A DNA stretch of 64,000 nt from Paraburkholderia domus (GCF_905220705.1 NZ_CAJNAT010000010.1:124001-188000), one strand, 5' to 3'. Positions 9,079-18,301 are shown, counted from the stretch's first letter. Notes: a model not told the origin generated them from the letters alone. Numbers and translations are program-made.

Positions 9079-10065
9079 ATGGCCACATTCAGTCAACGCA
9101 ACGGCCGTTGGCAAGTGAAAGTAGTTCGTAAGGGATTTCCTACCCAGTACAAATCGTTTGCAACGAAAGCGGAAGGGCAGATTTGGGCACGTTCTGTCGA
9201 AACCGCAATGGATGACGGAACGTGGGTCGATCCGGCCAGCACGACCGACATAACGTTCGGCAAGCTGCTGGAGCGCTACCGAGAGTCGGTTACGCCGTCA
9301 AAGCACAGTCGTCGCAGCGAGGAATACCGTATCGGCAAAATGATGCGGCAGAAAATCGCTGAGTACAGTATGCGCAACCTCACGACCAGTGTGCTCGCTG
9401 ACTACCGAGATCAGCGTCTAAAGGGCGCATCGAATTCGAGCGTATGTCGAGAGCTTGCAACGATAAGCGCAGTTATCACGCACGCGCAACGCGAATGGGG
9501 CCTCAGTATGGCCAATCCGGCAAAGCTCGTGAAGCGACCGCGACTACCGCCAGGTAGAAGTCGCATATTGAAACCAGGTGAGATTGATCGCCTGATGCAT
9601 GAACTGAATGCCGAACGGCACAATTTGCGCCGTAAATGGTTAGTACCACTGATTAAACTGGCTCTCGAAACAGCGATGCGTCAGGGGGAATTGTTATCTC
9701 TGCTGTGGAAGCACGTTGACTTTGAAGACCGTATTGCATATCTGCCTATGACAAAAAACGGAAGAGACCGGTATGTGCCGTTGAGTAGTGCAGCGATCGC
9801 GGTTCTGGATCGCCTTGAGCGAGTTGAGGAGCGTGTTATCCCCATCAGTCAGAACGTCGTTTTGTGTGCATGGCCGCGAGCTTGCAAACGTGCGGGTATC
9901 GAAGACTTCCACTTCCACGATCTGCGGCATATGGCAACAACAAACCTAGCGAAGAGGCTGCCGAACGTTATCGAACTCGCTTCGGTAACGGGACATTCCA
10001 ACGTGCAGATGTTAAAGCGGTATTACCATGTGTCTGCAAGGGAGCTAGCTCAAAAGCTCGGCTGA
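9079..10065 (+). CDS. int: Site-specific tyrosine recombinase (island integrase)
   Basis: A 328-residue phage-type integrase. The N-terminal about 60 residues (MATFSQRNGRWQVKVVRKGF) form a small arm-binding domain. A SAM-like core-binding domain (about 70-160) precedes the catalytic domain with the full set: Arg in ETAMRQGELLSL, Lys in PMTKNGRDRYV, HDLRH (His-x-x-Arg), His in TGHSN and the nucleophile Tyr in KRYYHV. The start at 9079 follows a GGGAGC site; an upstream in-frame start (8977) would overlap the attachment region. Its place at the attL end, reading inward, indicates it catalyses insertion into the fdx start. Confidence 0.92.
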   Translation: MATFSQRNGRWQVKVVRKGFPTQYKSFATKAEGQIWARSVETAMDDGTWVDPASTTDITFGKLLERYRESVTPSKHSRRSEEYRIGKMMRQKIAEYSMRNLTTSVLADYRDQRLKGASNSSVCRELATISAVITHAQREWGLSMANPAKLVKRPRLPPGRSRILKPGEIDRLMHELNAERHNLRRKWLVPLIKLALETAMRQGELLSLLWKHVDFEDRIAYLPMTKNGRDRYVPLSSAAIAVLDRLERVEERVIPISQNVVLCAWPRACKRAGIEDFHFHDLRHMATTNLAKRLPNVIELASVTGHSNVQMLKRYYHVSARELAQKLG

Positions 10066-10208
10066 GAATGAAAGGGCGACTCCCTCCTGTTCATTCTGCA
10101 AGGTTGTGTACAGAGTAAACAGTTAGGAGAGGCGCAAAAGTTGTTGTCTGTCTGCGCCTCGCCTCTGAATCTGTCACTGAAGAACCGTCGACGACAGATC
10201 CGATCGGA

Positions 10209-10376
10209 TTAGATTGGCTTGGAGTTGACTTTCGCTAGTTGCTGTTGCGTCTTCTGTAGTTTCAGACGCAGGCCCGCTGCCTTCGCTGCTCGCGTTGCAC
10301 GCTTAGCTGCTTTTTTTTGCGCATCGACCTGCTGTGTCTGCAGATCAACTTCGCCAATGATTTCGATGTATCGCAT
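10209..10376 (-). CDS. 55-residue Lys/Ala/Gln-rich small protein
   Basis: A short gene missed by length cut-offs: ATG at 10376 with a perfect AGGAGGT seven bases upstream (10383-10389), stop at 10209. The product starts MRYIEIIGEVDLQTQQ and continues as one predicted basic amphipathic helix (QKKAAKRATRAAKAAGLRLK, then LQKTQQQLAKV). No signal peptide or membrane span. It lies 53 bp after the DUF6641 gene on the same strand and is probably in one operon with it. It could bind nucleic acid or a partner protein through the helix. I do not recognise a family. Confidence 0.7.
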   Translation of the reverse strand: MRYIEIIGEVDLQTQQVDAQKKAAKRATRAAKAAGLRLKLQKTQQQLAKVNSKPI

Positions 10377-10429
10377 GATTGCTACCTCCTTTACGGATAT
10401 TTATGAACGCGAAGAGGTAGCGTTGTCGG

Positions 10430-10873
10430 TCAGTTTGCTGCGAAACCCGATCGCATCGTCGCGCTAATCGCCTCAAGCACTGCGTCCAATTCACCTTCTG
10501 CAACGGCAGCCTTTAATGCGTCGAGCGTCGGAATCAAATTGTCGGTTGCACCGACTTCGATGCCGGTCTTGCCCTTCGCCAGTTCCAGTACCTTTGCACC
10601 ATAGCGGACTTGCAGGCAGAGCTTGCCGTTTTCGGCGGTGAACCACCATGCACGAACGCGTTTTTGTACCTCCACGTTACGGCGTTCGCCGGTTTCTGCA
10701 TCCTTCACGGAACGGAACTTCGTGGGCGAGAACGACTTTCCTTCCTGTTGCGCTTTCGCCAGTTCCGTCTGTTCCCAGATTTTCGCGATCAGGCGGTTAC
10801 GGCGCTGCACGATTTGCGGCAAAGCACCGGGACGCTTCGTTGCGACCAGCTTCAGGTTGTTCAGCGCGCTCAT
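10430..10873 (-). CDS. DUF6641 family protein
   Basis: 147 residues starting MSALNNLKLVATKRPGALPQ with a good AGGAGAAG site. The pattern RRNRLIAKIWEQTELAKAQQ, KFRSVKDAETGERRNVEVQKRVRAWWF, and LQVRYGAKVLELAKGKTGIEV matches my recollection of DUF6641, small proteins common on Burkholderia and Pseudomonas islands and plasmids. Function is unknown. It sits between the helicase-like gene (100 bp upstream on this strand) and the 55-residue gene, suggesting a three-gene unit. No catalytic motif is obvious. Confidence 0.7.
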   Translation of the reverse strand: MSALNNLKLVATKRPGALPQIVQRRNRLIAKIWEQTELAKAQQEGKSFSPTKFRSVKDAETGERRNVEVQKRVRAWWFTAENGKLCLQVRYGAKVLELAKGKTGIEVGATDNLIPTLDALKAAVAEGELDAVLEAISATMRSGFAAN

Positions 10874-10972
10874 CTACTTCTCCTCTGGTGTGTATGTACA
10901 GAAGAGGATGTGTTCCAGTTACGAAGAGATCAACAAAAGAATCGATTGCGCGTACTTATAGTGGTGTTAATT

Positions 10973-12376
10973 TCATTGCTCACCGTTGCTTTGCTCTTTG
11001 GACTTCAGTCTTGCTCTGCGTAATCTTTGACGCTCCGCTCCGGTCATAGCGTTGCCTGTTTTCGGGCGTCCTGCTTTCTTCTTGCCAGGCTCTGCCATGC
11101 CAATTGCTTCTACGGTGCAGCAAGGGAAATACCGTTGCAAATAGTCAGCGGACTTCTTGTCCATCACGATTACTGTCTTCGGTGTGGGGTCGACAGGATC
11201 GCGCAGACTGGTGCGCATGATCGTTTGGTACATTACCTGATGGCTCTGAGCTTGTTTCAACTCTTCCGGTGACACGTCGTTGACCTTCATGAAGCCGACG
11301 TCTGCATACTTGCTATTAAGTGCGCTCATGAAGACGGCGTTGTGCACCTTCACGTACTTGTTCAAACCGTGACAGATATTGGGCACGCGCATACCAAAAT
11401 CGAGACCAGTCTTGTCATCGTTGTTAGTCGCATAGATGTAGCGTTGGCCATCCATCAGCTCTTCGACCTTGGCCTTTACCGCAGCTTGAATAGATTGGCC
11501 ATCGTGCCTGCTATCACGGAAGGTCTTTGACCAATCGTTCTCGAACATGTATTTGATCGTCAGCAGATGTCCGTTTTCATGTAGCTGTGCGGAAAGCTTT
11601 GCCGAGATGGCGTCGTGGTTTGCGAATTTGACCTGCTTGGACCAGAGCTTGTACAGTACCGACTCAGTGATCATGGCTCCCATGATCGTTACCGACTTGT
11701 ACTTTTCGAACGCCTGCGGACGCAAAAGTGAATAGGTAGTTAGCGACTGTTGACCCATCTCGTCGCCGTTGACGATCTTGTTCCAAGAATCGACTTGAGC
11801 ATATGTGTCCCAAGTCGTATCGTTGTTCAGTCTGTCACACACGTCTTGGTAAATCTTGTCCTGATCGTCGTTGAAGCGGCATTCAGCCATGCGCTGAATT
11901 TCCGTTTCGCTGCCGTGCTTCGTCGAAAGCAAAGCGTAATTGTCCTCTGGCGTATGCAGAACGACATGGCTAGTGAACGTGCTGTGATTCACTGGCAGTT
12001 TTGCGGACCATGAAGACTGACATTGAGGAATTTCGTCGATGATAATCATCCAGTCTTTGGCGTTATGCCAGTACGGCAGCGACAGAAAGGATTGGTGAGT
12101 GATCAGCAGGACCTCCCCTACGCCTGGCGCTGCCGCACGCAGATGGTCCTGAATCTTGTCCTTTACCTGACCGCTTACGCACTCTGAGTGCAGCTTTCTT
12201 ATCTGGACGCGGTTTGTGTTGTGCCTTTCTAAATTCTCTTGAGTCTGGTCGATTAAGACGGTAGACGGCTGCACCAGTGCAATTTTCGCGCCGAATGCTG
12301 CTTGCGGAAGGGCGTAATTAATGGCTTCTCTTGTCTTTCCCGAGCCAGCGAGGGCATCCACGGTATAGATTATCAT
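10973..12376 (-). CDS. DEAD/DEAH-type helicase-like P-loop ATPase
   Basis: A cytosolic ATPase of about 467 residues. Walker A is at the extreme N-terminus (DALAGSGKTREAINYAL), Walker B is MIIIDEIPQ, and LLITHQSFLSLPYW resembles helicase motif Ia/Ib; GLNKYVKVHNAVFMSALN and QVMYQTIMRTSLRDP occupy the place of motifs V/VI with the Arg finger. The C-terminus is a basic tail with an AT-hook-like GRPKTG and ERQRLRRARLK. Such proteins occur on islands and plasmids with unknown roles in replication or transfer. ATG at 12376 is chosen; a TTG at 12400 is also open. It leads the DUF6641/55-aa group. Confidence 0.78.
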   Translation of the reverse strand: MIIYTVDALAGSGKTREAINYALPQAAFGAKIALVQPSTVLIDQTQENLERHNTNRVQIRKLHSECVSGQVKDKIQDHLRAAAPGVGEVLLITHQSFLSLPYWHNAKDWMIIIDEIPQCQSSWSAKLPVNHSTFTSHVVLHTPEDNYALLSTKHGSETEIQRMAECRFNDDQDKIYQDVCDRLNNDTTWDTYAQVDSWNKIVNGDEMGQQSLTTYSLLRPQAFEKYKSVTIMGAMITESVLYKLWSKQVKFANHDAISAKLSAQLHENGHLLTIKYMFENDWSKTFRDSRHDGQSIQAAVKAKVEELMDGQRYIYATNNDDKTGLDFGMRVPNICHGLNKYVKVHNAVFMSALNSKYADVGFMKVNDVSPEELKQAQSHQVMYQTIMRTSLRDPVDPTPKTVIVMDKKSADYLQRYFPCCTVEAIGMAEPGKKKAGRPKTGNAMTGAERQRLRRARLKSKEQSNGEQ

Positions 12377-13089
12377 TGTTATTTTTGCTTTATAGTTCAA
12401 ACAGCGTTGTGCTGTCGCTACTGGTTTCTCTGGGACCAGTTGTGAGCGTCCTGCTCACGCTTTATTTATCTTGGTCTCTCGGAACTGTGTAACGGCCTCT
12501 ATCTATCTAGAAGAGTAATTTCGTTACATGCCGAAAGCTATCTGCCTGAGCGGAAGTACAAGTAGGGGAAGACAACCAACTCATTATCTTCCGGTATTGC
12601 GCGAGCTAGGCGAGTGGAATACCAGAAGCAATGGGTTACGTTGTCCTGCAGCAAAGCGACGCCGGAGCTTTGCTTGCAGAACACATAACGCGTTAGTGCA
12701 TAATTGCGATGAAAATGCGTTGGGCGCAGGGCTTCTTCGTCACAGGTTCCTCTGAAGCACCTGTGCCTCGACACATTTTTTCCCATCTGGGATGCATCGC
12801 AAGCTCGCATACCCAGATCCATAAAATATGCTCGGCATCTCGTTCCTCAGAAGGAGTCCTTCTGCAGACAGCTTGCGCAAATGCGCTTTGCCCTAAGAAT
12901 ACAGGGCGCTATTCGACGGTTGAGACCGTTACGGTCACGTTCAATAAATAGAAGGTCGGAGGCGGAACGCTCCCGGATTGGCTTGTTAAATTTTATAGCT
13001 AAAATTCTCTAAACTGAATCCTCGCCTCGGCGGGGATTCAGCACTTCAGCGCGACGGCAGCGCGAATCAGCGATAAGCCTCGCGCTATC
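12377..13089. other. Gene-poor stretch with hairpins
   Basis: About 700 bp without a gene I can support; the short frames here have no recognisable product or ribosome site. It holds several inverted repeats: GTGAGC/GCTCAC at 12442-12458, and a 13-bp stem with one mismatch (CTGAATCC.. / ..GGATTCAG) at 13014-13041, next to the 3' end of the RES remnant. Confidence 0.5.
13014..13041. repeat. 13-bp inverted repeat (hairpin)
   Basis: CTGAATCCTCGCC pairs with GGCGGGGATTCAG with a single mismatch and a very tight loop. It lies about 50 bp beyond the stop of the RES-domain remnant. No T-run is present on either strand, so a protein site or a relic of a repeat is as likely as a terminator. Confidence 0.5.
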
Positions 13090-13581
13090 CTAGGCAGGAG
13101 CTACATCTACGGAGACGCGGTTAATGTTGTAACGCGTTACCGATAATCCTCTCGCTTTCGCCGGACTGAACAGCGCCAGATTCATGCCGCTACTGACAGA
13201 GCTGCGAAATGCGACACCGTCGTAACCGCTTTTCTTGATGAATTCACACAAATATTGACTCGGTATATAGTCAATCGCCGCGCTTCGAGGAAGGACGGGG
13301 CGCGTGAGTTCTTCGCCTAGTTTCTCTAGAAAAGGAATGTCGGCACGCAATTGCCCGATTGCGCCCGCGTCGCCCAGAACAAAAGGGGAGACGAGTTTGC
13401 GTGGGTCGCGCAAATCAACGGCGGCTAAGGGCGGGAGCACTTGAAACTCCGCGACGCACGCGACCTCTCCAGTGTGGGGGCGTATCTCTGCTGCCGCTGT
13501 CTCCGGCAATGACCCCAAGTAGAGGTATGGAATTCCGACAGGGTTGGCGCGTCCATGGGTCGCGTATTGTTTGGGCGGCGG
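13090..13581 (-). pseudogene. RES-domain toxin (NAD+ phosphorylase family) remnant, N-terminus lost
   Basis: The frame encodes the C-terminal core of a RES domain: PPPKQYATHGRANPVGIPYL, then PETAAAEIRPHTGE, DYIPSQYLCEFIKKSGYDGV and FRSSVSSGMNLALF. The R, E and S residues that name the family are all present. However, the only start codon is a TTG at 13518, which would exclude the Arg, and the frame is closed upstream by TAG at 13702-13704 with no ATG or GTG between. RES enzymes degrade NAD+ as toxins or effectors; this copy appears to have lost its 5' end. I see no antitoxin gene beside it. Confidence 0.72.
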
Positions 13582-14055
13582 CTGGCATCGTGTATCGGCG
13601 GAGTCGGTTCCAGATCGTGATTGTCGATTAAATCGAGACTGCTGGCATTGAGACAGGACGACGTGCGCGAAGTTGTACGTCCCACAACGACCCCGATCCA
13701 GCTACCCTGTCCGCAGGAACGTCGGTTCTCTGGCGGCACGGCCGCCTGTTGGCTCTCAGGTCCCCCCGATAGCCGTATGACAGCAATTGCCGACGCCACA
13801 TAGCCGCAACAATGTCGGGCGCCTAGACAGACCGCGACCTAGGGCTAAAGCTTTCTGGCGAATTGCCGTTTACCCGTAGGCGCGGAGTTATCTAACTATG
13901 CGCTAGCGGGACATAACCACGAAAGCTCTCGCCAGGAGCGCCGCACTTCTCATCGTTGCTGAGTCGGTGGGCATCTGGTGGGCACTGAGGATCGGGCTCG
14001 TATAAGCCGCTAGTGATGGCCGCCCAGAAGTAAAATCCAAACCACAATCAAGAAT
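13582..14055. other. Gene-free stretch upstream of the DUF4087 lipoprotein
   Basis: About 470 bp. The minus-strand continuation of the RES frame is open to 13704 but shows no further family similarity. I see nothing else I can name. Confidence 0.4.
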
Positions 14056-14865
14056 ATGACTCCCAGCAAAAGATTCGTCTCGATACTGACAACGGTGGTG
14101 CTTTCATGTTTTTTCGCAGCAGCATGCAGCAAGCGCCTCGAATACAGCCGCCTCGACATGCAATATAAACAACAATGCTTTGGCGATATGACGGTCGAAT
14201 GCAGAGATCTGCAGATTCGTCGTGTGATTGCCGCCGAAGAAGCCAATTTAGAGCAAGTCAAAAGCATCAAGGACAGGTACATTGAGTGTCGTGGAGAAGC
14301 AGATTACGACGAATTGCAATCACTCATCCATAAACACATTGACTACCTCGAAGATTTGCGCCCCAATTTCTTCGCGCGCCACTTTATGGCTTCAAGAGAA
14401 ATTGAACTGCCCGATGATGACTTTCCCGGAAGATCACGTCTGCAAGATTTGGGACGCCCCTCATGCCATCCGCAGCCCGCTACGCAAGAGGGCAGTACCG
14501 CTGACTATTCTAGTCAGCCTGCTACGGCTTCGGAGCCGGCATCCGAGCCCGATACCGGTCTTGCCACCCGAGTTCCTCAGCCGGAACAACCTAGTTCGGC
14601 ATCTGCCGCAACGGCAATACCTGCCGCAGCTAGTGCTGTAACGGCGAACACGGCCCCGGTCGACGCAACCAGCTCGCTGACTGCAGACGGCCCCGCCGCA
14701 CGCCGTTGCGGTTGGATTGAAAACAATTTGCCCTCAAGCCTGACTTTACGCGACCGGGATGGTACTTGGAATATTGTCGGTGCTACTCATTCGGGCGAGT
14801 TTGCGAGTCCCGACGGATTTGATCAAATGCCGTCGACGAGCAAAGTGATTTTTGTGGCTGTTTGA
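14056..14865 (+). CDS. Lipoprotein with C-terminal DUF4087-like domain, frameshifted near the end
   Basis: 269 residues. The N-terminus is a lipoprotein signal: basic start, VVLSCFFAAAC lipobox with Cys24. Residues 25-130 are charged and helical (DMTVECRDLQIRRVIAAEEA). A Ser/Ala/Pro/Thr-rich linker follows (about 135-215). The last domain, RRCGWIENNLPSSLTLRDRDGTWNI, resembles DUF4087 (RCGW..NP..WWLTDRDGTW). The frame ends early at 14865. In the next frame the sequence continues as SDFCGCLTVETNRQAMQIVK up to a stop at 14961-14963, which fits the missing family C-terminus, so a one-base indel near 14830 has probably cut the protein. Exported, of unknown function. Confidence 0.7.
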   Translation: MTPSKRFVSILTTVVLSCFFAAACSKRLEYSRLDMQYKQQCFGDMTVECRDLQIRRVIAAEEANLEQVKSIKDRYIECRGEADYDELQSLIHKHIDYLEDLRPNFFARHFMASREIELPDDDFPGRSRLQDLGRPSCHPQPATQEGSTADYSSQPATASEPASEPDTGLATRVPQPEQPSSASAATAIPAAASAVTANTAPVDATSSLTADGPAARRCGWIENNLPSSLTLRDRDGTWNIVGATHSGEFASPDGFDQMPSTSKVIFVAV

Positions 14866-15228
14866 CTGTGGAAACCAACAGGCAAGCGATGCAGATTGTG
14901 AAGATTTTCGGCGGTTCGCTCAAACCGGTGTCCGCATGCCAGAACGACAAGAGCATCCAATAGCCCGTTCTCGCTCTTACGTATAAAGGCGTCAGGACGA
15001 AACCGACTCCTTCGATCATCCAGCTGACTCCACCATCAACGGCCGCTTGAAAGCGGCCGTTCGTTCACCACAACGTGCGAAGATTTCAGACCGCAAGTTA
15101 CTGCTAAGAATGTTCGAGAGCGGGACGACCGACATGTCTCGACGGTTTCGCGAACGTGCGCAATGTGCGATGCGGCATCCGGAATCCGGCAAAAAGTTAG
15201 CTGACGCTCAGGCGCCGGTATAGATCGC

Positions 15229-16950
15229 TTATTGGAATTTGCTGAAGACGTCGCGACGCAATACTTCTTGCGACCGAATGTTCCCTTGACGGGCCGCCTT
15301 CGTGAACCATTGCCACGCTCGCTCCGGTTCGCGCTCCAGATAGTGCATGCCAAGGTTGTGCTGCGCTGACGGGTGACCGCTTTCCGCTGCCATGGTGAGC
15401 CATCGCAACTCGGCGGCGCGGTCGTCGCTGCAACTCAGGCTCATGAAAAATTGCGCCTGCACCTCTCCCGCATGAGCGCGAGCTTCGCACCATGTGCGGC
15501 GGTCGGCGAAGTATCTATTCAGAACCCAAACCAGCGATTGAACGGCTGTAGCGCTCACCAAGGTGAAATTGATGCATGAGTCGCCGAACCGTGTGATCTG
15601 CTTACTCGATGCGTTAAATCCACCGTTCCATCCGGACCTGTAATGGTAGTCAGTACTGTCGCTGAACATCTCTCTGAAGCTGATTACCTCATCCGTGATA
15701 ATCAAGCCATCCGCTCCGCCCTGAAAAACCGTGTCGTCAACGAGCAGGTAGACGTTCTTCGGCGGATTTGCGGAAGCAAAGCGTCGCCCTGCTAGCGATT
15801 TCGCCAGCTTCTTTGGCGAGATGTCCGCTCCAAAATGAAAGCGATCCCTGTCATTTCGATCCAGCTCGAGATCTTTTAGATAGTTGGGCAGGAATGGTTC
15901 ATCGCCGGAGGCAACGTGGCAATGCGTATCTTCCCCGCGTTGGTCTGTTCCCTCGGAAGCCATCGCCTGCGCCACCATTTCCGTCAGCTTGCGGCCGACG
16001 CCTTCGGCTTCACGAAGTAGTTCGACGGTCGTCTCTGCCGATACCCAGAATGGACCGCTCCCAAGGAATCCCTCGATGAACGCCGTCCTCGAACAGTTCA
16101 ACTCGACCTGAAGCGGCCTGTGCTGCGGCACGCCAATGATGCCGGCCAGAACGCTCATAACCAGTTCGTTCGTCGCCCGCAACTCGAGGTGAAGGTCGCT
16201 TTCCCTCCGGCAGAACTCGTCGAGCACAAGTTCGAATTGACGCAGCACGAATCCCTGCAAGTTGTGAAAATCACGGCCCATTCCATCGATGAACGATGGC
16301 GGGAGTGTGGACATCGAATGGAAACTCAATACCGCAACCAGATACTGTGCGCATCCGATCGCCGTGTTGATCTCGCTATAGCGACCGACAAATTCGAGCG
16401 AGCGCAACGTTTGGCTTACCAGCTTCGTGCATTCTCTCGAAGTGAAGCTCATAAGATCGATCACAAACGCGTCGTCTGCTTCGATCGGCCCCTTTTCACA
16501 TTGATCGTCCACGAGATCCGACTTTGCGTTTTGGAAGTCAATCGCGAGTTGTCGCTGGATACGAGCGACTCGAGTGCCCAGATCATCGAACGAATCCTGC
16601 CTTTGAGCCGACGCCCCTGCTGCGTCCCGCTTTTGCGCGCCTCGAGGTTTGAAGGTCGACCAATCGCCACGGCTCTTCGTACCCGATTGCGCATGCGATC
16701 CTGTGCCGCCAGCAGAGGCGTCGAGCATGGCATCGTAGCGTTGCCGCTTGTCTGCGTCGCACAGAACGGTGTAGGCCTCGTTGATCTCCTGCATGTTTGC
16801 TGTAGCCCACTTCTGGGTGTCCAGGTCGGCATCAGCGTACTTATCCGGGTGATACTGGGTTCGTCTGCCTTTGAACGCCAATTCAATCTCGCCTTGGCGC
16901 GCGGTAGGCCGAATCCCCAACACATCGTAATAGTTCTTTTTCTCGCTCAT
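15229..16950 (-). CDS. J-domain protein with C-terminal Sel1-type repeats
   Basis: 573 residues. A canonical J domain occupies about 5-75 (YYDVLGIRPTARQGEIELAF, the HPDK motif, INEAYTVLCDADKRQRYD), which recruits and activates an Hsp70. A Gly/Ser-rich linker leads to a long helical middle region (about 120-350) without recognisable family. About 390-480 looks like a PH-like domain (NVYLLVDDTVFQGGADGLII), and two Sel1/TPR-like repeats end the protein (AAELRWLTMAAESGHPSAQH, ERAWQWFTKAARQGNIRSQE). No signal peptide. The domain set suggests a specialised co-chaperone or stress sensor. A small lipoprotein gene follows 21 bp downstream on the same strand and a membrane protein lies at the same locus. 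Confidence 0.8.
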   Translation of the reverse strand: MSEKKNYYDVLGIRPTARQGEIELAFKGRRTQYHPDKYADADLDTQKWATANMQEINEAYTVLCDADKRQRYDAMLDASAGGTGSHAQSGTKSRGDWSTFKPRGAQKRDAAGASAQRQDSFDDLGTRVARIQRQLAIDFQNAKSDLVDDQCEKGPIEADDAFVIDLMSFTSRECTKLVSQTLRSLEFVGRYSEINTAIGCAQYLVAVLSFHSMSTLPPSFIDGMGRDFHNLQGFVLRQFELVLDEFCRRESDLHLELRATNELVMSVLAGIIGVPQHRPLQVELNCSRTAFIEGFLGSGPFWVSAETTVELLREAEGVGRKLTEMVAQAMASEGTDQRGEDTHCHVASGDEPFLPNYLKDLELDRNDRDRFHFGADISPKKLAKSLAGRRFASANPPKNVYLLVDDTVFQGGADGLIITDEVISFREMFSDSTDYHYRSGWNGGFNASSKQITRFGDSCINFTLVSATAVQSLVWVLNRYFADRRTWCEARAHAGEVQAQFFMSLSCSDDRAAELRWLTMAAESGHPSAQHNLGMHYLEREPERAWQWFTKAARQGNIRSQEVLRRDVFSKFQ

Positions 16951-16971
16951 CTCGGCACCCAGTCGTCAGAC

Positions 16972-17250
16972 TTAGTTATATTCGGCGGCGCAATTTAGTG
17001 CATCGCCAACCAGTTCTCGTTGGAACTCGGGAGTGGGCGTCAGATTGAGTCGCATCAATTCATCGGTCGAGTGCCGGTCCTCGAGCTTCGAGAGCGCGCA
17101 TTTGCATACCTTGACTTTCGCCTCGGTCTCGACGGAAGTCGACACACAAGCACCTATGAAGCCCTTCTCAAAATCGGATTTCTTACTGGAGCAGCCGGTA
17201 ATGAACGACATCGAGCAGACGGCGATGGCCGCTGTAATCAGATATTTCAT
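16972..17250 (-). CDS. Small Cys-containing lipoprotein
   Basis: 92 residues with a lipoprotein signal: MKYLITAAIAVCSMSFITGC, lipobox Cys20, followed by SSKKSDFEKG. The mature part has further cysteines (ACVS, VKVCKCALSKLEDR, ALNCAAEYN) that could form disulfides in the periplasm. The pattern C-x-C-ALSKLE...ELVGDALNCA resembles small uncharacterised periplasmic proteins often found in proteobacteria. I chose ATG at 17250; in-frame codons further upstream lack a signal. In transcription order it lies upstream of the J-domain gene (gap 21 bp) and probably shares its transcript. Confidence 0.7.
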   Translation of the reverse strand: MKYLITAAIAVCSMSFITGCSSKKSDFEKGFIGACVSTSVETEAKVKVCKCALSKLEDRHSTDELMRLNLTPTPEFQRELVGDALNCAAEYN

Positions 17251-17317
17251 TGGATCCGTGACTAGTCGATTGTTGACAGAGGGTCCGCATGGGGCCCTTT
17301 TTCCGACCCTTGTATGT

Positions 17318-17545
17318 CTAGTCTGGCGAACGCACGAAAAAGATGAGAAACAGGACGAAGCCAACGATAATCAGGCCGCCGATTAGATGGCCAACAGCAG
17401 GAAACAAAATGGTCGGCCACACCAAACCGCGCCCAAGGTTGTACATGAAGCCCCTGTAGCTGTAGAGACCGAACATCGATCCGTAGAGTCCGAAGAGGAC
17501 CGCGATGCCGAGGTAGGCGCCGATAAGCTTGCGTCGGATAGACAA
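17318..17545 (-). CDS. Small two-span membrane protein
   Basis: 75 residues, very hydrophobic: spans at about 7-27 (IGAYLGIAVLFGLYGSMFGL) and 48-70 (AVGHLIGGLIIVGFVLFLIF), with a basic N-terminus (MSIRRK) suggesting it faces the cytoplasm. The start is TTG at 17545, supported by AAAAGGAG six bases upstream. No family recognised. It precedes the lipoprotein and J-domain genes on the same strand (67-bp gap), so all three may be one envelope-linked unit. Confidence 0.65.
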   Translation of the reverse strand: MSIRRKLIGAYLGIAVLFGLYGSMFGLYSYRGFMYNLGRGLVWPTILFPAVGHLIGGLIIVGFVLFLIFFVRSPD

Positions 17546-18301
17546 AAGGTTCTCCTTTTAGTGTTTGTAAGTGGTGGGCAGATGAAAAGAGCAAAGCGCC
17601 GTCATGGGTGATAGATCTGTCCGGCGCAAGAGCCCAAAATATCGCCCTCGTCAGTAAAGTAGATAACGGATCCTATTTCTACTTCTTTAGGGTACGCGCT
17701 TAAAAGATGAGAATGGAGATGAGATCCGATGCACGTCGGCCCTTTTTCTCAGTGGAACCTCGGGGAGCGAAGCTGTTTGACGTTTGTTCCACGGTGTCCG
17801 CATGACGGGCGATCACCAGTGGGCTGTTGGTCGTTCCGCCGGCCTCTGAACCGAATACGTCACTCAACGTGCAGGCGTGAGGAGTCGCGGCGATTGTTGA
17901 CGATCGTGCAACTACGGTCGATCGTCTCTTGCGGGTGGTATTTCTGCCTAACCGTTGCCCGCCTGCCGGCAAAGTCCGCTGGGTGCGCCCAGTTTTTGCG
18001 AAAAATGCAGCGGATTTCGTTCAACGTCGGCCGAAGTGCTGCTGCGCGCAACGGATCAACCGGTCCGCCAGCCGCTTCGAAGGCAAGCGACCGTCGCAAC
18101 TGCGTGTGTTGGGTCATTTCTCAACTGTTTTTTTTCAAATAGCGGCGCCCCTGAAAATCAAAGCAAATAGCAAAAAGCTTTGGTTTCGGCGTAAGCGCTT
18201 GTTTCCTATGAGGATCCGGACTCGTCAATGATCTGTTGATTCTCTTAACCAAAGAATGCACCCTCTGGCGTGTGGAATTCATTGGTTTCGGAGATCACCA
18301 C
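17546..18301. other. Gene-poor stretch with possible repeat relics
   Basis: About 750 bp with only short unsupported frames. The segment around 18058-18090 (CGCTTCGAAGGCAAGCGACC) resembles the start of the repeat at 25804-25820, so it may hold a decayed copy of that family. An AT-rich promoter-like zone lies just before the short recombinase gene. Confidence 0.4.

Noticed and set aside
12528..12951. Short frames (75-94 codons) in the gap after the helicase-like gene
   Set aside because: Unconvincing composition, no ribosome sites, mutually overlapping.
17729..18142. Open frames of 137 and 85 codons on opposite strands
   Set aside because: No ribosome site, no recognisable domain and overlap with a possible decayed repeat.
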